Assembly: GCF_014695915.1 (NCBI RefSeq)
Contig: NZ_JACJPF010000057.1
Coordinates: forward strand, 1 to 64,000
Direction: 5' to 3'
Source: Trichocoleus sp. FACHB-40
GTDB taxonomy: Bacteria; Cyanobacteriota; Cyanobacteriia; Cyanobacteriales; FACHB-T130
DNA: 64,000 bases
Made by a program: the position numbers and the translations under genes. How positions within the stretch are numbered: the stretch's first letter is position 1; the number at the start of each line of letters is the position of its first letter. The notes beneath the pieces were generated by a model. It ran no database searches. It was not told the origin of the DNA and worked only from the letters and a program-made list of their open reading frames with translations. Below, in pieces: positions 16,794-26,597 of this stretch.

Positions 16794-18518
16794 ATGGTGG
16801 TTCTGCACGCAATTTCAGATTTCGTCGTCGATGGCAACTATGCGATCGCTAACTCATCTCCTAGTTATTGGTATGAAGGACATTCTCCTCATGGCGAGTT
16901 GCTGAGACTTCCGCGCACCCCAATGTCGGAAGCGATCGCCAGAAGTTTAATGCAACACCTTGCCAGGGATGAGAGTTATTCCCGTGAAGGCAAGATGTAC
17001 GGGATATTATTAATTGAACTACCAAATGGCGAACAACGCATACTCAAAGCATTCTCCGGACTGCTGAATGGTTGCAGTGCAGTTGAAGGCTGGGTACCGC
17101 CGATTCCCGGACGAGACGAGTATGCATTAGCCGAAGCCCGCACATTGGCTCAATTAGAAGCTATGAAGCAGGAACTGATTACCCTCAAGCAACTCAAAGA
17201 ACGGCAAGAGTACGAAACACTGTATCGCCAGCATGAGCAGCAGTTGCAAATTTTAAGCGATCGCCATCGAGATTGCAAACACCAACGACAGGAAAAACGT
17301 CAGATACTCTGCCAAACGCTGACAGGAGTTGCCCTTACTGTTGCTCTTGAACAGCTCGACGAAGAAAGCCGTCGGGAGGGGATTGAGAGGCGAACACTCA
17401 AACGCCGGCAAAGTCAAGCATTGCAGCCGCTGAAGCAGTTAATTGAAACAGCCGATGCGCGTCTAAGGGAACTGAAACAACAGCGTAAGCAACTATCCCG
17501 CCAACTCCAGGCGCAGATGCACGCTGCTTACAGCCTGACTAATTTTTCTGGGCAATCTTTATCGTTGCAGCAATTGATGCCAGGAGGCTCTATGCCCACT
17601 GGGACAGGAGACTGTTGCGCCCCCAAGCTACTGCATTATGCGGCAACGCATGGGCTTAAACCGCTGGCAATGGCGGAGTTTTGGTGGGGATCGTCTCAAG
17701 ACAAAATTCAGGGAGAGTTCTACGGAGCTTGTTTAGAACGCTGTCAGCCATTGATGGGGTTTCTACTGTCAGGATTGCCTCAGATGCCTACAGGCTATAA
17801 GCCTGGGGCTATACAAACTAAGCCTGAGTCGGCAGATTTAGTCTGTGTAGCCGCACCCTTGAGAGTATCCGCGATTGAGACAACGCTGACGCGATCGCTA
17901 CCCATTATTTATGAAGACGAATGGCTGATTGCGGTGAACAAACCCCCAGATTTACTATCAGTACCGGGGCGTTATAGCGATCGCCAAGACAGCGTTTTAG
18001 CCCGGTTGCGTAATCTGTTACCTGATGGCATGGAGATTACTGCCGCGCATCGGTTGGATCAAGAAACCTCTGGTATTCTCCTACTAGCACGCGATCGCCA
18101 AACCCATCGCCAACTAAGTTGGCAGTTTCAGCAGCGACAGGTTCACAAGGTTTATGAAGCTGTACTTTCCGGTTTAGTTACGGCTGACTCTGGCGCGATC
18201 GCACTACCCTTGTGGGGAGATCCCGATCGCCGTCCCTATCAGAAAGTCGATGAACAAGGGAAACCCAGCTTGACTAATTTTCGGGTGATGGCAAGGCAAG
18301 GATGCACCAGGGTAGAGTTTATACCACTAACAGGACGCACCCATCAGATCCGAGTTCATGCTGCTGATGCCAGAGGACTTGGGATACCTATTTTAGGCGA
18401 TCGCCTCTATGGATGCCGTGCAGGGGCAAATCGGCTACATCTGCACGCCAGAGAACTTCGTTTTGAGCATCCCCAGTTAAGAGAAACTCTCCACATACAG
18501 GCAAAAACGCCATTTTGA
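16794..18518 (+). CDS. RluA-family pseudouridine synthase with long N-terminal region
   Basis: The C-terminal 215 residues (about 360-574) are an RluA-type pseudouridine synthase, which converts uridine to pseudouridine in rRNA or tRNA. The active site AAHRLDQETSGILLLA has its catalytic Asp near residue 421, and LTGRTHQIRVH follows. The first 350 residues are unusual for RluA: a small domain (about 1-120) starting MVVLHAISDF, a Gln/Arg/Lys-rich coiled coil (about 125-255), and a segment with TGTGDCCAPKLLHYAA and FWWGSS. Similar two-part proteins are found in cyanobacteria and some proteobacteria. The RNA target cannot be told. A hairpin terminator follows at 18583. Confidence 0.9.
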   Translation: MVVLHAISDFVVDGNYAIANSSPSYWYEGHSPHGELLRLPRTPMSEAIARSLMQHLARDESYSREGKMYGILLIELPNGEQRILKAFSGLLNGCSAVEGWVPPIPGRDEYALAEARTLAQLEAMKQELITLKQLKERQEYETLYRQHEQQLQILSDRHRDCKHQRQEKRQILCQTLTGVALTVALEQLDEESRREGIERRTLKRRQSQALQPLKQLIETADARLRELKQQRKQLSRQLQAQMHAAYSLTNFSGQSLSLQQLMPGGSMPTGTGDCCAPKLLHYAATHGLKPLAMAEFWWGSSQDKIQGEFYGACLERCQPLMGFLLSGLPQMPTGYKPGAIQTKPESADLVCVAAPLRVSAIETTLTRSLPIIYEDEWLIAVNKPPDLLSVPGRYSDRQDSVLARLRNLLPDGMEITAAHRLDQETSGILLLARDRQTHRQLSWQFQQRQVHKVYEAVLSGLVTADSGAIALPLWGDPDRRPYQKVDEQGKPSLTNFRVMARQGCTRVEFIPLTGRTHQIRVHAADARGLGIPILGDRLYGCRAGANRLHLHARELRFEHPQLRETLHIQAKTPF

Positions 18519-18582
18519 CGATGAAACCCTTGAGAAAAGAGCCTTACCTGGAGAAAATATCTCGATTAATCCACGATATTGA

Positions 18583-18612
18583 TAGAAAATTTAGTTATCA
18601 CTAAATTTTCTA
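18583..18612 (+). terminator. Hairpin after the pseudouridine synthase gene
   Basis: A perfect 12-bp stem TAGAAAATTTAG / CTAAATTTTCTA with the 6-nt loop TTATCA. It lies 65 bp after the stop codon. There is no long T-run, but position and symmetry suit a terminator. Confidence 0.5.
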
Positions 18613-18761
18613 GTTATTTGTAGGCAGCAATGTTGAATCTCGATACAAAGACTCAACCAACATTAGATGTTTAGTTTAATTATGTCTACCTGATTAATAT
18701 TTCTATGGCTGCTGTAAAGTTAATCAGGCTACAACTATTTTGAACTAGAGAAAAAAGCAGT

Positions 18762-19241
18762 ATGGAAAAAGCCACGTTTGCAGCAGGTTGTTTTTGGAAA
18801 GTAGAAGACGCTTTTCGCACCGTTAAAGGTGTTTCCTCTACATCTGTGGGATATACAGGGGGACACTGGGCTAACCCTTGCTATTTAGACGTGTGTGCAA
18901 GGGTTACGGGTCATGCTGAAGCTGTGCAGATTGAATATAACCCAATGCAAGTTAGTTATGAGGAACTGTTGGAGGTATTCTGGAATTGTCACGATCCCAC
19001 CCAGCTCAACCGACAAGGGACAGACCGAGGCGAACAGTACCGTTCTGTGATTTTCTTCCATACGCCAGAGCAAGAGAAAGCTGCCACAGCTTCTAAGGAA
19101 AAGTTACAACAATCGGGCAGCTATGACAAGCAGATTGTGACGTTTATTCAACCAGCTAACGAGTTCTACCTAGCAGAGGAATATCATCAGCAATATTTGT
19201 TGAAAAAACGGCAAAATTTGAAAGGTTCAGAAGCCTTTTAG
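18762..19241 (+). CDS. msrA: Peptide methionine sulfoxide reductase A
   Basis: MsrA reduces the S form of methionine sulfoxide in proteins, repairing oxidative damage. The catalytic motif GCFW is at residues 9-12 with nucleophile Cys10. Further family signatures are [30 protein letters not shown] and [14 protein letters not shown]-type sequence, and the product has the usual length (159 residues). It starts at ATG 18762 with AGAAAAAAGCAG before it. The protein has additional cysteines in the [10 protein letters not shown] part; recycling Cys positions were not assigned. A strong bidirectional hairpin follows. Confidence 0.95.
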   Translation: MEKATFAAGCFWKVEDAFRTVKGVSSTSVGYTGGHWANPCYLDVCARVTGHAEAVQIEYNPMQVSYEELLEVFWNCHDPTQLNRQGTDRGEQYRSVIFFHTPEQEKAATASKEKLQQSGSYDKQIVTFIQPANEFYLAEEYHQQYLLKKRQNLKGSEAF

Positions 19242-19278
19242 CTGGGAAATTAGAATAGTTAATCCCTTTTTTGACCAA

Positions 19279-19313
19279 CTAGGAAGCAAAAAATATCACT
19301 TTTTGCTTCCTAG
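19279..19313. terminator. Bidirectional terminator between msrA and the SPL-type gene
   Basis: A perfect 14-bp stem (CTAGGAAGCAAAAA / TTTTTGCTTCCTAG) with a 7-nt loop. It has A and T runs on both sides, so it can serve both convergent transcripts. Confidence 0.7.
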
Positions 19314-19463
19314 CTATCCTCAATAGAGGCTTCACTTCTACTGCAATCCTAATTCATTTATAAACTCTCTTTTTTCTCTTGCTCTGAGTTCCTCTTTTAC
19401 CTCAGCGGTTCGTTTAAAAAAGTAGCTTTCATAAATCAAAGAGGATTGCTATAGCTTAGCCGC

Positions 19464-20573
19464 TTATGTCCAGTAGAGAATTTTGGCAACAGGAAAACGC
19501 TTAGCAATCTGGCTCTCAAAAAAGCGGCGGAGTTTCTTCATTGTGTCAGCGTCATAAACGTACTTAATCCCACCAAATTTATTACGCTTGACACTGCGGT
19601 TTTCTTCATCCATATCCAGCTTGTTATGAGGGTACCACTGCATCAGCACTTCCTTCGAGCTGGGAGTGAATCGGTGAGAAATTAGCTCAAACGTCAAGTC
19701 GCAGTCGAAATCTAAAGCAGCGCTGATATCATCAAACAAGCGAGTGTAATGCAACTCCCAATCTTCAATTGGCATAATTGGTGCAATCACCAAACCAACC
19801 GGATAACCTCCACCTCCTTGAGAGTGAGGCAAAGCTAATCGTCGCAATGCTTGCAGCCGGGAAGTAACAGATGCGGTACCGCCCTCAAATTTACCGGAAA
19901 TCAAAGCTGCATTCACGCTGATTCGACAACGAGTGCGGCTGTTATGAGGCAAAGAAAGTAACTCTGAAACACCGTCAAACTTGGATACCCAACGTAACTG
20001 AGTGTTTTCGCGAGTACCGAAGTAGCGAATGCACTCAGCTAAACTACCTGTAAGATGTTCAATGCCAAGCGGGTCGGTGTAGCAACTTACCTCAAACGTT
20101 GTCACCTCAGAAGGACGTTCGTAACTAACTAAGTTATCTAAAATCTGCGGCAGGTTGGCAAATACTCGAATTACGGGTGGCCCGCTAAGGCTACCTGCTA
20201 GATAACAATATTGGCAATGGGCAGGACAACCCTCAGCAATGTGGAACTGCCAATCGGCAGAAGGTGGAATGGGACTGAGTTTGAAGCTGCTTGGGGGTGC
20301 GGTTACAACTGCAAGGGTGCGCTTAGAAATATCGTAAGTTTCGCGCTCATTTTCCCCTCGCAGTCCGGTGAGGCGGTTGCGAGGAAGTTCTTCCACAGGT
20401 AGATTGAGCGATCGCACTCGTGATAAAATTTGCTGTCCCCAAGGTTCATCTAGAGCAGCCGGGGTGAATATAACTCGCTCTGGCATCCACAAACGCGCCT
20501 TGTGGGTGCTTGGCTCGGATAAAATAACGTCATTGGAAATCGTGGAATTAGCGATCGCGGTTGGTAAGGACAA
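19464..20573 (-). CDS. SPL-family radical SAM protein
   Basis: A 369-residue radical SAM protein of the spore photoproduct lyase-like group, which is common in cyanobacteria that do not sporulate. The cluster-binding motif is CPAHCQYCYL (C-x3-C-x2-C) around residues 114-121. Other group features are RVIFTPAALDEPWGQQI near the N-terminus, EVSCYTDPLGIEHLTGSL, and the C-terminal YWTP-like ending (ILYWT). The frame opens with TTG at 20573, which has GGAG 8 nt before it. ATG 20486 lacks a ribosome site, so the TTG is preferred. Function in non-sporulating bacteria is not established; DNA repair is only a guess from the family name. Confidence 0.85.
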   Translation of the reverse strand: MSLPTAIANSTISNDVILSEPSTHKARLWMPERVIFTPAALDEPWGQQILSRVRSLNLPVEELPRNRLTGLRGENERETYDISKRTLAVVTAPPSSFKLSPIPPSADWQFHIAEGCPAHCQYCYLAGSLSGPPVIRVFANLPQILDNLVSYERPSEVTTFEVSCYTDPLGIEHLTGSLAECIRYFGTRENTQLRWVSKFDGVSELLSLPHNSRTRCRISVNAALISGKFEGGTASVTSRLQALRRLALPHSQGGGGYPVGLVIAPIMPIEDWELHYTRLFDDISAALDFDCDLTFELISHRFTPSSKEVLMQWYPHNKLDMDEENRSVKRNKFGGIKYVYDADTMKKLRRFFESQIAKRFPVAKILYWT

Positions 20574-21059
20574 AATCGATTCTCCACATTCAATCTATCC
20601 TTATTGTCGCTCAGTACAAACGGAACCAATAATCATACACACAGCGGATTCCACGCCATTATAGGTAGAGGTTTCCCGATGGATAAGTGCTTGTCACAAG
20701 CTGCTGAAGCTGGTTGAAATTGGCAAGCGTACAAGCTCGCTACGAACCCATTCCGGAAGCGTTAGCCAATCAACCTCAGGACTTACGCACTTGCCGTGAA
20801 CTAAAGTTCCGGCTCAAAGCCCAAACCCATTGAAATGGGTTGGTTTGAGGTTTTTTAGTCAGTTTCAACCCACTTGGGCTTTGGGCCAGGAAATTGATTT
20901 CCTTCTAGTGCGTAAATGCTAAACCTGAATCTACTGTCAGCCAAGAATCACTATCATTGATTTTGTCAGCTTTTCTTAGCTTCAAAATTTCTCTGTCACC
21001 CTTTTCGACAGGCGTAGGCAGTTAAAATCTACAAAGTTGTGACTACTCCCTAGAGTCTA
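20574..21059. repeat. Gap with a dispersed hairpin repeat
   Basis: No gene seen. At about 20793-20905 is a repeat with nested hairpins: AAGCCCAAACCCATT...GGGTTGG and CAACCCACTTGGGCTTTGGGCC. It resembles in style the element at 29005-29110 (phrases with AACCTGTTAAAACAGGTT). The promoter for the J-domain gene should lie in 20940-21050. Confidence 0.45.
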
Positions 21060-22112
21060 ATGCCACGGAAGAAACAAGCACCGCAAACCCCCAACCCCTC
21101 ATCAACCGCTATATTGGCGCTCTCGGAACTCCACTTTCGCGCTGAGGCTTTGGAGAAAGAGCGTCAATGGCTCTTGAAGCAAATTAAGCGAAAACGAACC
21201 GAACTGAACAACTTTGTCGAACAGATGCGCTCAGTGGCTACTGAAATTTTTCATCGCGGTACTCCTGCGTTCAAGAAGCTAACCTCTATTGAGCAAGAAA
21301 TTCACGCCCTGTTCGATGAAATTCTCAGCACCAGGAAGTTTGGGGTGCAAACTCGGCAAGATATCCTGAAAGTTTATCGCAATCTCCAGATGGCGGGGAT
21401 AATTAGCCCAAAATCTCTCGAATCTGAAGATGATGCTGAATTAGACGAACTATTTGAACCCCAAGATTGCGAAGATAACTCCCGCGACGATACAGATAGC
21501 TACCATCAACATCAGACCCCTGTTCCACAGGAACCCGCCAGAACTGAGGACTCTAGAAAAATTCGGCAAACCTTTTTGAAATTAGCAGAAATCTTTCACC
21601 CAGATAAGGTCGCTGACAGTGAAACTCAGATGCGCCACACGGAAATTATGAAAGAAGTTAACAGAGCTTACCAAGATGGGGATTTGGCGAGACTGCTAGA
21701 GATTGAGCAGCAATATAACGCGGGAGAGAGTCTTGATAATTTAAGTGAAGATGATTTGAGCCGAAAATGCCAAAGTCTGGAACAACATAACTTAATTTTA
21801 AAAAATCAATATGAAAACCTCAAAATGGAATTGAGATTGGTGAAAAGTACCCCAGAAGGAACGCTTGTTTCTGAATATCGGCAAGCGACACGAGCAGGAA
21901 TTGATCCCTTAGCACAGATGCTGGCTCAGGTGGAGCAAGAAATGCAAATTATCGAAGAAATTCGGGATTTTGTCAAAAACTTTCGGGATAAAAAAATTAC
22001 CATTAAAGACTTTCTGCGGGGGCCAGCTTGTTTAGTTAGTATGAGTCAAAGTATCCAAGAAAAAATTTTAGAGGAGATGTTCGGCATACCAATGACAAAC
22101 ATCCAATTCTAG
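21060..22112 (+). CDS. J-domain (DnaJ-like) coiled-coil protein
   Basis: A 350-residue protein with a short J-domain in the middle. Around residues 170-225 FLKLAEIFHPDKVADSE contains the HPD tripeptide that stimulates DnaK ATPase. The N-terminal 120 residues are a charged coiled coil (EKERQWLLKQIKRKR), followed by an acidic linker. The C-terminal part is again helical (SLEQHNLILKNQYENLKMEL). There is no Gly/Phe region or zinc finger, so it is a J-protein of the DnaJC type. It probably recruits DnaK to an unknown client. It stands alone between repeat-rich gaps. Confidence 0.8.
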   Translation: MPRKKQAPQTPNPSSTAILALSELHFRAEALEKERQWLLKQIKRKRTELNNFVEQMRSVATEIFHRGTPAFKKLTSIEQEIHALFDEILSTRKFGVQTRQDILKVYRNLQMAGIISPKSLESEDDAELDELFEPQDCEDNSRDDTDSYHQHQTPVPQEPARTEDSRKIRQTFLKLAEIFHPDKVADSETQMRHTEIMKEVNRAYQDGDLARLLEIEQQYNAGESLDNLSEDDLSRKCQSLEQHNLILKNQYENLKMELRLVKSTPEGTLVSEYRQATRAGIDPLAQMLAQVEQEMQIIEEIRDFVKNFRDKKITIKDFLRGPACLVSMSQSIQEKILEEMFGIPMTNIQF

Positions 22113-22120
22113 TAAAAATG

Positions 22121-22225
22121 TCCGACGACTAAAGTCACGGCTAAACAAACAAAGCCTGTTAACGCAGACTAATATAAAATTGTTGCGTTAGCAGGCTTGG
22201 TTGTTCTAGCATCGAGGCTTATATG
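22121..22225. repeat. Dispersed palindromic repeat
   Basis: Begins CGACGACTAAAGTCACGGC, shared with 3810-3830. The arms AAGCCTGTTAACGCA and TGCGTTAGCAGGCTT pair. It is followed by GCATCGAGGCTT, which recurs at 56128. No gene is seen in 22113-22411; the rest is presumably the promoter region of the next gene. Confidence 0.55.
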
Positions 22226-22411
22226 TGCACTCAACAGGATACTCTCGTTTCAACATAGGTATGGCTACTGTTACTGATATCGTAACCGCTAGAAGGGGAT
22301 GAATCGAAGCTTCGAATCCCAGCACTATTAAGTTTCCAAAAATGTAACCTAAACTACTACTCTCCGATTCAATGCCAGATTAGGAACACGCTATCAATTG
22401 TGTTCTTAATT

Positions 22412-23152
22412 ATGAAACTTTCTCTCTCCTCTAGTGGCTGGAATCCGTTAAAAATTGTCTTTTTAACTTTGGGTGTAGTTAGTCTAAGTGCGTGTCAAGC
22501 TGTTCCGACTGCGGATAAATTACCGAGAACCCTCACCGTCTCTGGAAAAGGAGATGTTAACATCCCCGCAACCATGACGAAAGTAAGCCTTGGCGTTCAG
22601 GTTCAGGGTAAAACTACCCAGGAGGTGCAACAGCAGGTAGCTGAAAAATCATCTGCGGTGGTGGCGTTGCTGAAGTCGCGCAAGGAAGTGGAAAAGCTGG
22701 AAACAACTGGTATCAGCCTCAACCCAGTTTATAGTTATAAAAATGGTCAGCAGAAGATAGAGGGATATTCGGGAACTAATAACGTTAGCTTTCGGATTGA
22801 AACTCAGAAAGCTGGGACGCTGTTAGATGACGCTGTTAAGGTGGGTGCAACCCAAATTAATGGTATAAGTTTAGTAGCTTCAGAAAGCGCGATCGCTCAA
22901 GCACAAAAAGAAGCCATCAAGGAAGCTGCTGAAGATGCCAGAAAGCAAGCTGATGCCCTTCTGGCTGCCTTAAATCTCAACCAGCGGGAAATTGTGAGCA
23001 TTCAAATTAATGATGCCAATCCGCCTCTGCCATTGCAACGAGCGATCGCAACTGAGAATGCACAAGCAAGTGCTGGTAAACTAGCAGATACCCCAATTGT
23101 AGGTGGCGAACAGGAAGTACAAGCAGCCGTCACTCTGCAAATTCGCTACTAA
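22412..23152 (+). CDS. SIMPL-domain (DUF541) lipoprotein
   Basis: A secreted or membrane-anchored protein with a SIMPL domain (DUF541). The N-terminus from ATG 22412 is a lipoprotein signal: a basic start, hydrophobic stretch VFLTLGVVSLSACQ, and lipobox LSAC with Cys as the lipidated residue. The domain follows from TLTVSGKGDVNIPATMTKV, with GVQVQGKTTQEVQQ and the ending AAVTLQIRY. The GTG at 22400 in the same frame is less likely to be the start. SIMPL proteins, for example E. coli YggE, are linked to stress but no activity is settled. Confidence 0.85.
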   Translation: MKLSLSSSGWNPLKIVFLTLGVVSLSACQAVPTADKLPRTLTVSGKGDVNIPATMTKVSLGVQVQGKTTQEVQQQVAEKSSAVVALLKSRKEVEKLETTGISLNPVYSYKNGQQKIEGYSGTNNVSFRIETQKAGTLLDDAVKVGATQINGISLVASESAIAQAQKEAIKEAAEDARKQADALLAALNLNQREIVSIQINDANPPLPLQRAIATENAQASAGKLADTPIVGGEQEVQAAVTLQIRY

Positions 23153-23220
23153 GCTTCAGCTAAAAGAAACATCTTAGCCCCTCCCAGTTGACCAGTCGGG
23201 GGTTGAGGGTGGGATTCTTC

Positions 23221-23604
23221 TTACCTTTTCAGGGTGCGTGCTACCCAAAGCGCGATCGCAATCCCCAGCAAAAACCAGATTGCCACAATAATAACAGCAA
23301 CGCTCCAATTTGTGGGTTTATCGGATGTGATCGCAGCTGTTGCTTTTTCCCGACACTCAACCATCACCGTCGGCGGAATCATTTTCAGTAGCAGCCAAAT
23401 TCCCACTGGCACGATAATAATATCGTCAAGATAGCCGATAATTGGGATAAAATCGGGAATCAAATCTATCGGGCTAAAGGCATAAGCAACAACGAAACCA
23501 GCCAACAACCTCGCATACCAAGGAACTCTTGTGTCCTTACAAGCTAAATAGATAGCGTAGGTTTCTTTTTTTAGTTTCTTTAGCTGTTGCTGCCATCCCT
23601 GCAT
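23221..23604 (-). CDS. YkvA family (DUF1232) small membrane protein
   Basis: A 127-residue inner membrane protein with the DUF1232 signature AYAFSPIDLIPDFIPIIGYLDD, followed by a hydrophobic segment (IIIVPVGIWLLLKMIPP). A second membrane segment near the C-terminus (VAVIIVAIWFLLGIAIALWV) is additional. The function of the family is unknown. It is convergent with the SIMPL gene and lies downstream of metK on the same strand, separated by two hairpins, so it is likely transcribed on its own. Confidence 0.85.
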   Translation of the reverse strand: MQGWQQQLKKLKKETYAIYLACKDTRVPWYARLLAGFVVAYAFSPIDLIPDFIPIIGYLDDIIIVPVGIWLLLKMIPPTVMVECREKATAAITSDKPTNWSVAVIIVAIWFLLGIAIALWVARTLKR

Positions 23605-23640
23605 TTGAGTAACTATAAATAGAGAAATTAAATAGTAATA

Positions 23641-23685
23641 AGGTAAAAGGTAAATTTGAATAAAAAAATCTACCTTTTACCTTTT
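23641..23685. repeat. A/T-rich hairpin upstream of the YkvA gene
   Basis: AGGTAAAAGGTA pairs with TACCTTTTACCT across a loop of about 18 nt. Similar low-complexity hairpins occur elsewhere in the window, for example at 31001-31058. Confidence 0.5.
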
Positions 23686-23698
23686 CTCAACTTGATAG

Positions 23699-23734
23699 AT
23701 TTTAGATTTTGAGGAACCCTTCAAAATCTAAAAT
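23699..23734 (-). terminator. metK: Likely metK terminator
   Basis: A perfect 14-bp stem (ATTTTAGATTTTGA / TCAAAATCTAAAAT) with an 8-nt loop, 14 bp after the metK stop. There is no clean T-run on the minus strand, but the stem strength and place fit a terminator. Confidence 0.6.
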
Positions 23735-23747
23735 CCCAAAGTTCCAA

Positions 23748-25013
23748 CTATACAGAAGCCGAAAGCGGCTGACTGACTGCTTCCTTCAACAGTGCAGCCT
23801 TATCGGTGCGCTCCCAAGGCAAGTCTAAATCAGTGCGTCCAAAGTGACCGTAAGCAGCGACATCTTGGAAGAAACGACCGCCGCGTTCACCAGGAAGGTG
23901 ACACAAACTGAATTTTTGGATAATTCCCGCCGGACGCAGTTCAAAATGCTGCTTCACTAATTCCAGCAGCACCTCATCGTCCACCTTCCCAGTGCCGAAG
24001 GTTTCCACCAGAATGCTCACGGGTCGGGCCACCCCGATAGCATAACTCAGCTGGACTTCACATTTTTCAGCTAACCCTGCCGCCACAATATTTTTAGCTG
24101 CATAGCGACAAGCATAAGCCGCACTACGGTCTACTTTTGTGGGATCTTTGCCGGAGAAAGCACCGCCGCCGTGACGGGAGTACCCGCCGTAGGTGTCAAC
24201 AATGATTTTACGACCAGTCAGACCAGAGTCTCCCTGAGGGCCACCGATGACGAATTTGCCAGTAGGATTGACCAAAAAGCGAGTTTCCTCGTCTGGCTGG
24301 ATTTCCATATCGGCAAAAATGGGTAGCACCACCGTACTCCAAAGGTCTTCTTTGATTTTGGCTTGGACGGCATCTTGTTCTGTGATGTCGCCAATGGTGG
24401 CGGTGTGCTGGGTGGAAACCAGGATAGTATCAATGCCTACAGGTTTGCCATCTTCGTAGGTGACAGTGACTTGAGTTTTGCCATCGGGACGCAGGTAAGG
24501 CAACTGTCCGGTTTTTCGCACCGCAGCAAGGCGGCGAGAAATACGGTGAGAGAGACTGATGGGCAATGGCATCAGTTCTGGTGTTTCGTTGCAGGCGAAG
24601 CCAAACATTAAGCCTTGGTCACCAGCACCAATGGCATCTAATTCGTCATCACTTGCTTCTTCGCGGGTTTCTTGGGCGGTAGTAACGCCTTGGGCAATGT
24701 CTGGAGATTGTTCATCCAGAGCCACTAAAACTGCACAACTGTTGGCAGAGAAGCCGTTATCGGCATCGGTGTAGCCAATGTCGGCAATTTTTTTCCGGGC
24801 AATATCAACGTAATTGACTTGCGCTTTGGTGGTGATTTCACCAGTAATTAGCACTAAGCCAGTGTTGACAACGACTTCAGCGGCGACGCGGCTCTTGGGG
24901 TCTTGGGCGAGTAGCGCATCTAAAATGGTGTCGGAAATCTGATCGCAGATTTTATCAGGATGGCCTTCGGTAACAGATTCAGAGGTAAACAGGTAGCGAC
25001 GAGACAACGGCAA
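23748..25013 (-). CDS. metK: S-adenosylmethionine synthetase
   Basis: MetK joins methionine and ATP to make S-adenosylmethionine, the cell's main methyl donor. The protein of 421 residues is complete. Signatures are [19 protein letters not shown] at the start, [12 protein letters not shown] in the middle, the phosphate-binding GGGAFSGKD loop, and [10 protein letters not shown]. The start ATG 25013 is preceded on its strand by GGGAGGAATTGCCG, with GGAGGA well placed. It is on the same strand as the HAD, S1, nrdR, psbT and psbB genes, but separated from them by an Uma2 gene of opposite strand. Confidence 0.98.
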   Translation of the reverse strand: MPLSRRYLFTSESVTEGHPDKICDQISDTILDALLAQDPKSRVAAEVVVNTGLVLITGEITTKAQVNYVDIARKKIADIGYTDADNGFSANSCAVLVALDEQSPDIAQGVTTAQETREEASDDELDAIGAGDQGLMFGFACNETPELMPLPISLSHRISRRLAAVRKTGQLPYLRPDGKTQVTVTYEDGKPVGIDTILVSTQHTATIGDITEQDAVQAKIKEDLWSTVVLPIFADMEIQPDEETRFLVNPTGKFVIGGPQGDSGLTGRKIIVDTYGGYSRHGGGAFSGKDPTKVDRSAAYACRYAAKNIVAAGLAEKCEVQLSYAIGVARPVSILVETFGTGKVDDEVLLELVKQHFELRPAGIIQKFSLCHLPGERGGRFFQDVAAYGHFGRTDLDLPWERTDKAALLKEAVSQPLSASV

Positions 25014-25246
25014 TTCCTCCCTGGGATAGTGGCTGTTGCTGACGGAGTTGGCGAGATAAGTTCAGCTATTTTAACCTGCGATCATAACCTGATTTAGATG
25101 CGATCGCTCTAAGGGTGACTATTACTGTTTGAAGATTTGCCTCAATTATGATTTTTTCACAATTGCCAATTTAGCTGGATGTAAGGCCCAGCTTCAGATG
25201 GGCTAAGGGCGCGAGTGCCTTCTCTCTCCCAAATATAAAAAAAATC

Positions 25247-25663
25247 TTAGCTTTGTGAATTTTTGATGAAGACTGGAGTAGGAGATTTTTTTACCTCAAC
25301 AATGCCTAAAGTTTTCCCCTCAACGGTTGTCACGCCCAATTTAGGGACATGGCAATGCCATGTCCTTACCAACGTGGGCTGAACGTTAGAACCGCGATTT
25401 ATTCCACCCAACTGAGAAACGCTATATCTCCTACAGTAAATTAAGTTGTGCCGTCGTAGGTTGGCTATCTGATTTGGTGATAGTCCAAATTGCTGAAAGC
25501 TGGGAAATAAATTCGCTCCATCTTTTGAAAATTTGCCCCCAGTGATATCAAGGCTGTTTCCATTTGGAGCGACAATTATCCCAGTGCCATCTGAGGCTGA
25601 GATTATAGATTGAGCTTGTAGTGTATTAAATATTGCTACTAAGAAAAAAACTGTTAGTAACAA
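25247..25663 (-). pseudogene. Remnant of a filamentous-haemagglutinin-type (TpsA) exoprotein
   Basis: The N-terminal 65 residues look like the start of a two-partner-secretion exoprotein. There is a signal peptide ending in LQAQ, then [20 protein letters not shown], and [14 protein letters not shown], the conserved FxxF-type segment. After that, sequence of dispersed repeat family A (25341-25427) is read through as meaningless residues and the frame ends 30 codons later. A working TpsA protein would have many hundreds more residues. The gene is therefore a truncated remnant, interrupted by the repeat. Confidence 0.55.
25341..25427. repeat. Dispersed repeat family A, partial copy
   Basis: Matches the reverse complement of 8409-8490: TAGGGACATGGCAATGCCAT, ACCGCGAT, ATTCCACCCAACTGAGAAAC and GCTATA. 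The outer part with GGGTTGGGTGCGATAC is missing. It lies inside the TpsA remnant. Confidence 0.7.
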
Positions 25664-25874
25664 GATAATTATCTCACCTAATTTGATGTAGCTGCACTAT
25701 ATTGCAATTGTTCCACGTTTTTAGCACAACATGGAAAATTATTACTTTGGTAAATATTTGGTATTTTTGTTTGGCTTTGGCGAACGCGATCACGTACTTT
25801 TTTCTGGGGCTTCTAGAAAGAAATATAGTATTACGGTAATCGTTTACGCTTTGGTAAATTAAAATAAATTAATC

Positions 25875-26597
25875 ATGCCTCACGGTGCGACCATGACAGC
25901 TATATTACCCAAAACCCAATCCGCAGAAATATTCTACCCTAGTTCAGACGGTGAACCATTGGCAGAAACCTACGATCATCTGTACGCAATATTAACAACG
26001 TTGGAAGTTTTGAAACAATATCTAGCTCTTCGTCAAGCGACTGTGCTAGCAGACCAGTTTCTTTACTATTCGCAAGGCTTTCCTAAACTACGAGTAGCTC
26101 CCGATGTGATGGTGATTTTCGATGTGGCACCAGGGGGACGAGATAACTATAAAATATGGGAAGAAGGTCAAGTTCCAGTTGTAATTTTCGAGATAACTTC
26201 CCCCGGAACAAGACAACAAGATGAAAGTTTGAAAAAAACTTTATACGAGCAGTTGGAAGTCAAAGAATACTGGCAATTTGACCCCAGAGGCGAATGGATA
26301 GAAGAAAAGTTGCGCGGCTATCGTTTGCGAGGCGAAATTTATGAGCCAATTACAGATAATCGCAGCGAACCCTTACAATTGCGTTTAGCAGTAGAAGGGA
26401 AAATTATCGGTTTTTATCGAGAAGATACTGGGGAAAAATTGTTGATTCCCGATGAGCTAGCGCAGGCATTACAGCAGGAAACTCAAAGACGACAGGAGGC
26501 GGAGGAACGCGCTGAACAAGCGCAGCAACAGCTTGCTGAAATGGAAAACCTACTTGCTCGTTATCGCGATCGCTTCGGGGAATTGTCTGATAGCTAA
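25875..26597 (+). CDS. Uma2 family (DUF820) nuclease-like protein
   Basis: A second Uma2 protein, 240 residues from ATG 25875 (or 234 from ATG 25893, MTAILPKTQ). It has the family core: RVAPDVMVIFDV, VVIFEITSPGTRQQDE, LYEQLEVKEYWQFDP and GYRLRGEIYEPI. The fold is that of PD-(D/E)XK nucleases with Asp and Glu in PDVMV and VIFEI as candidate metal ligands. The C-terminus is a Gln/Glu/Arg coiled coil ending MENLLARYRDRFGELSDS. It is the only plus-strand gene between metK and the HAD gene, as if inserted into that block. Function unknown. Confidence 0.88.
   Translation: MPHGATMTAILPKTQSAEIFYPSSDGEPLAETYDHLYAILTTLEVLKQYLALRQATVLADQFLYYSQGFPKLRVAPDVMVIFDVAPGGRDNYKIWEEGQVPVVIFEITSPGTRQQDESLKKTLYEQLEVKEYWQFDPRGEWIEEKLRGYRLRGEIYEPITDNRSEPLQLRLAVEGKIIGFYREDTGEKLLIPDELAQALQQETQRRQEAEERAEQAQQQLAEMENLLARYRDRFGELSDS

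Noticed and set aside
22300-22325. TTCGAATCCC, looking like a tRNA T-arm
   Set aside because: No acceptor, D-arm or anticodon arm could be built around it.
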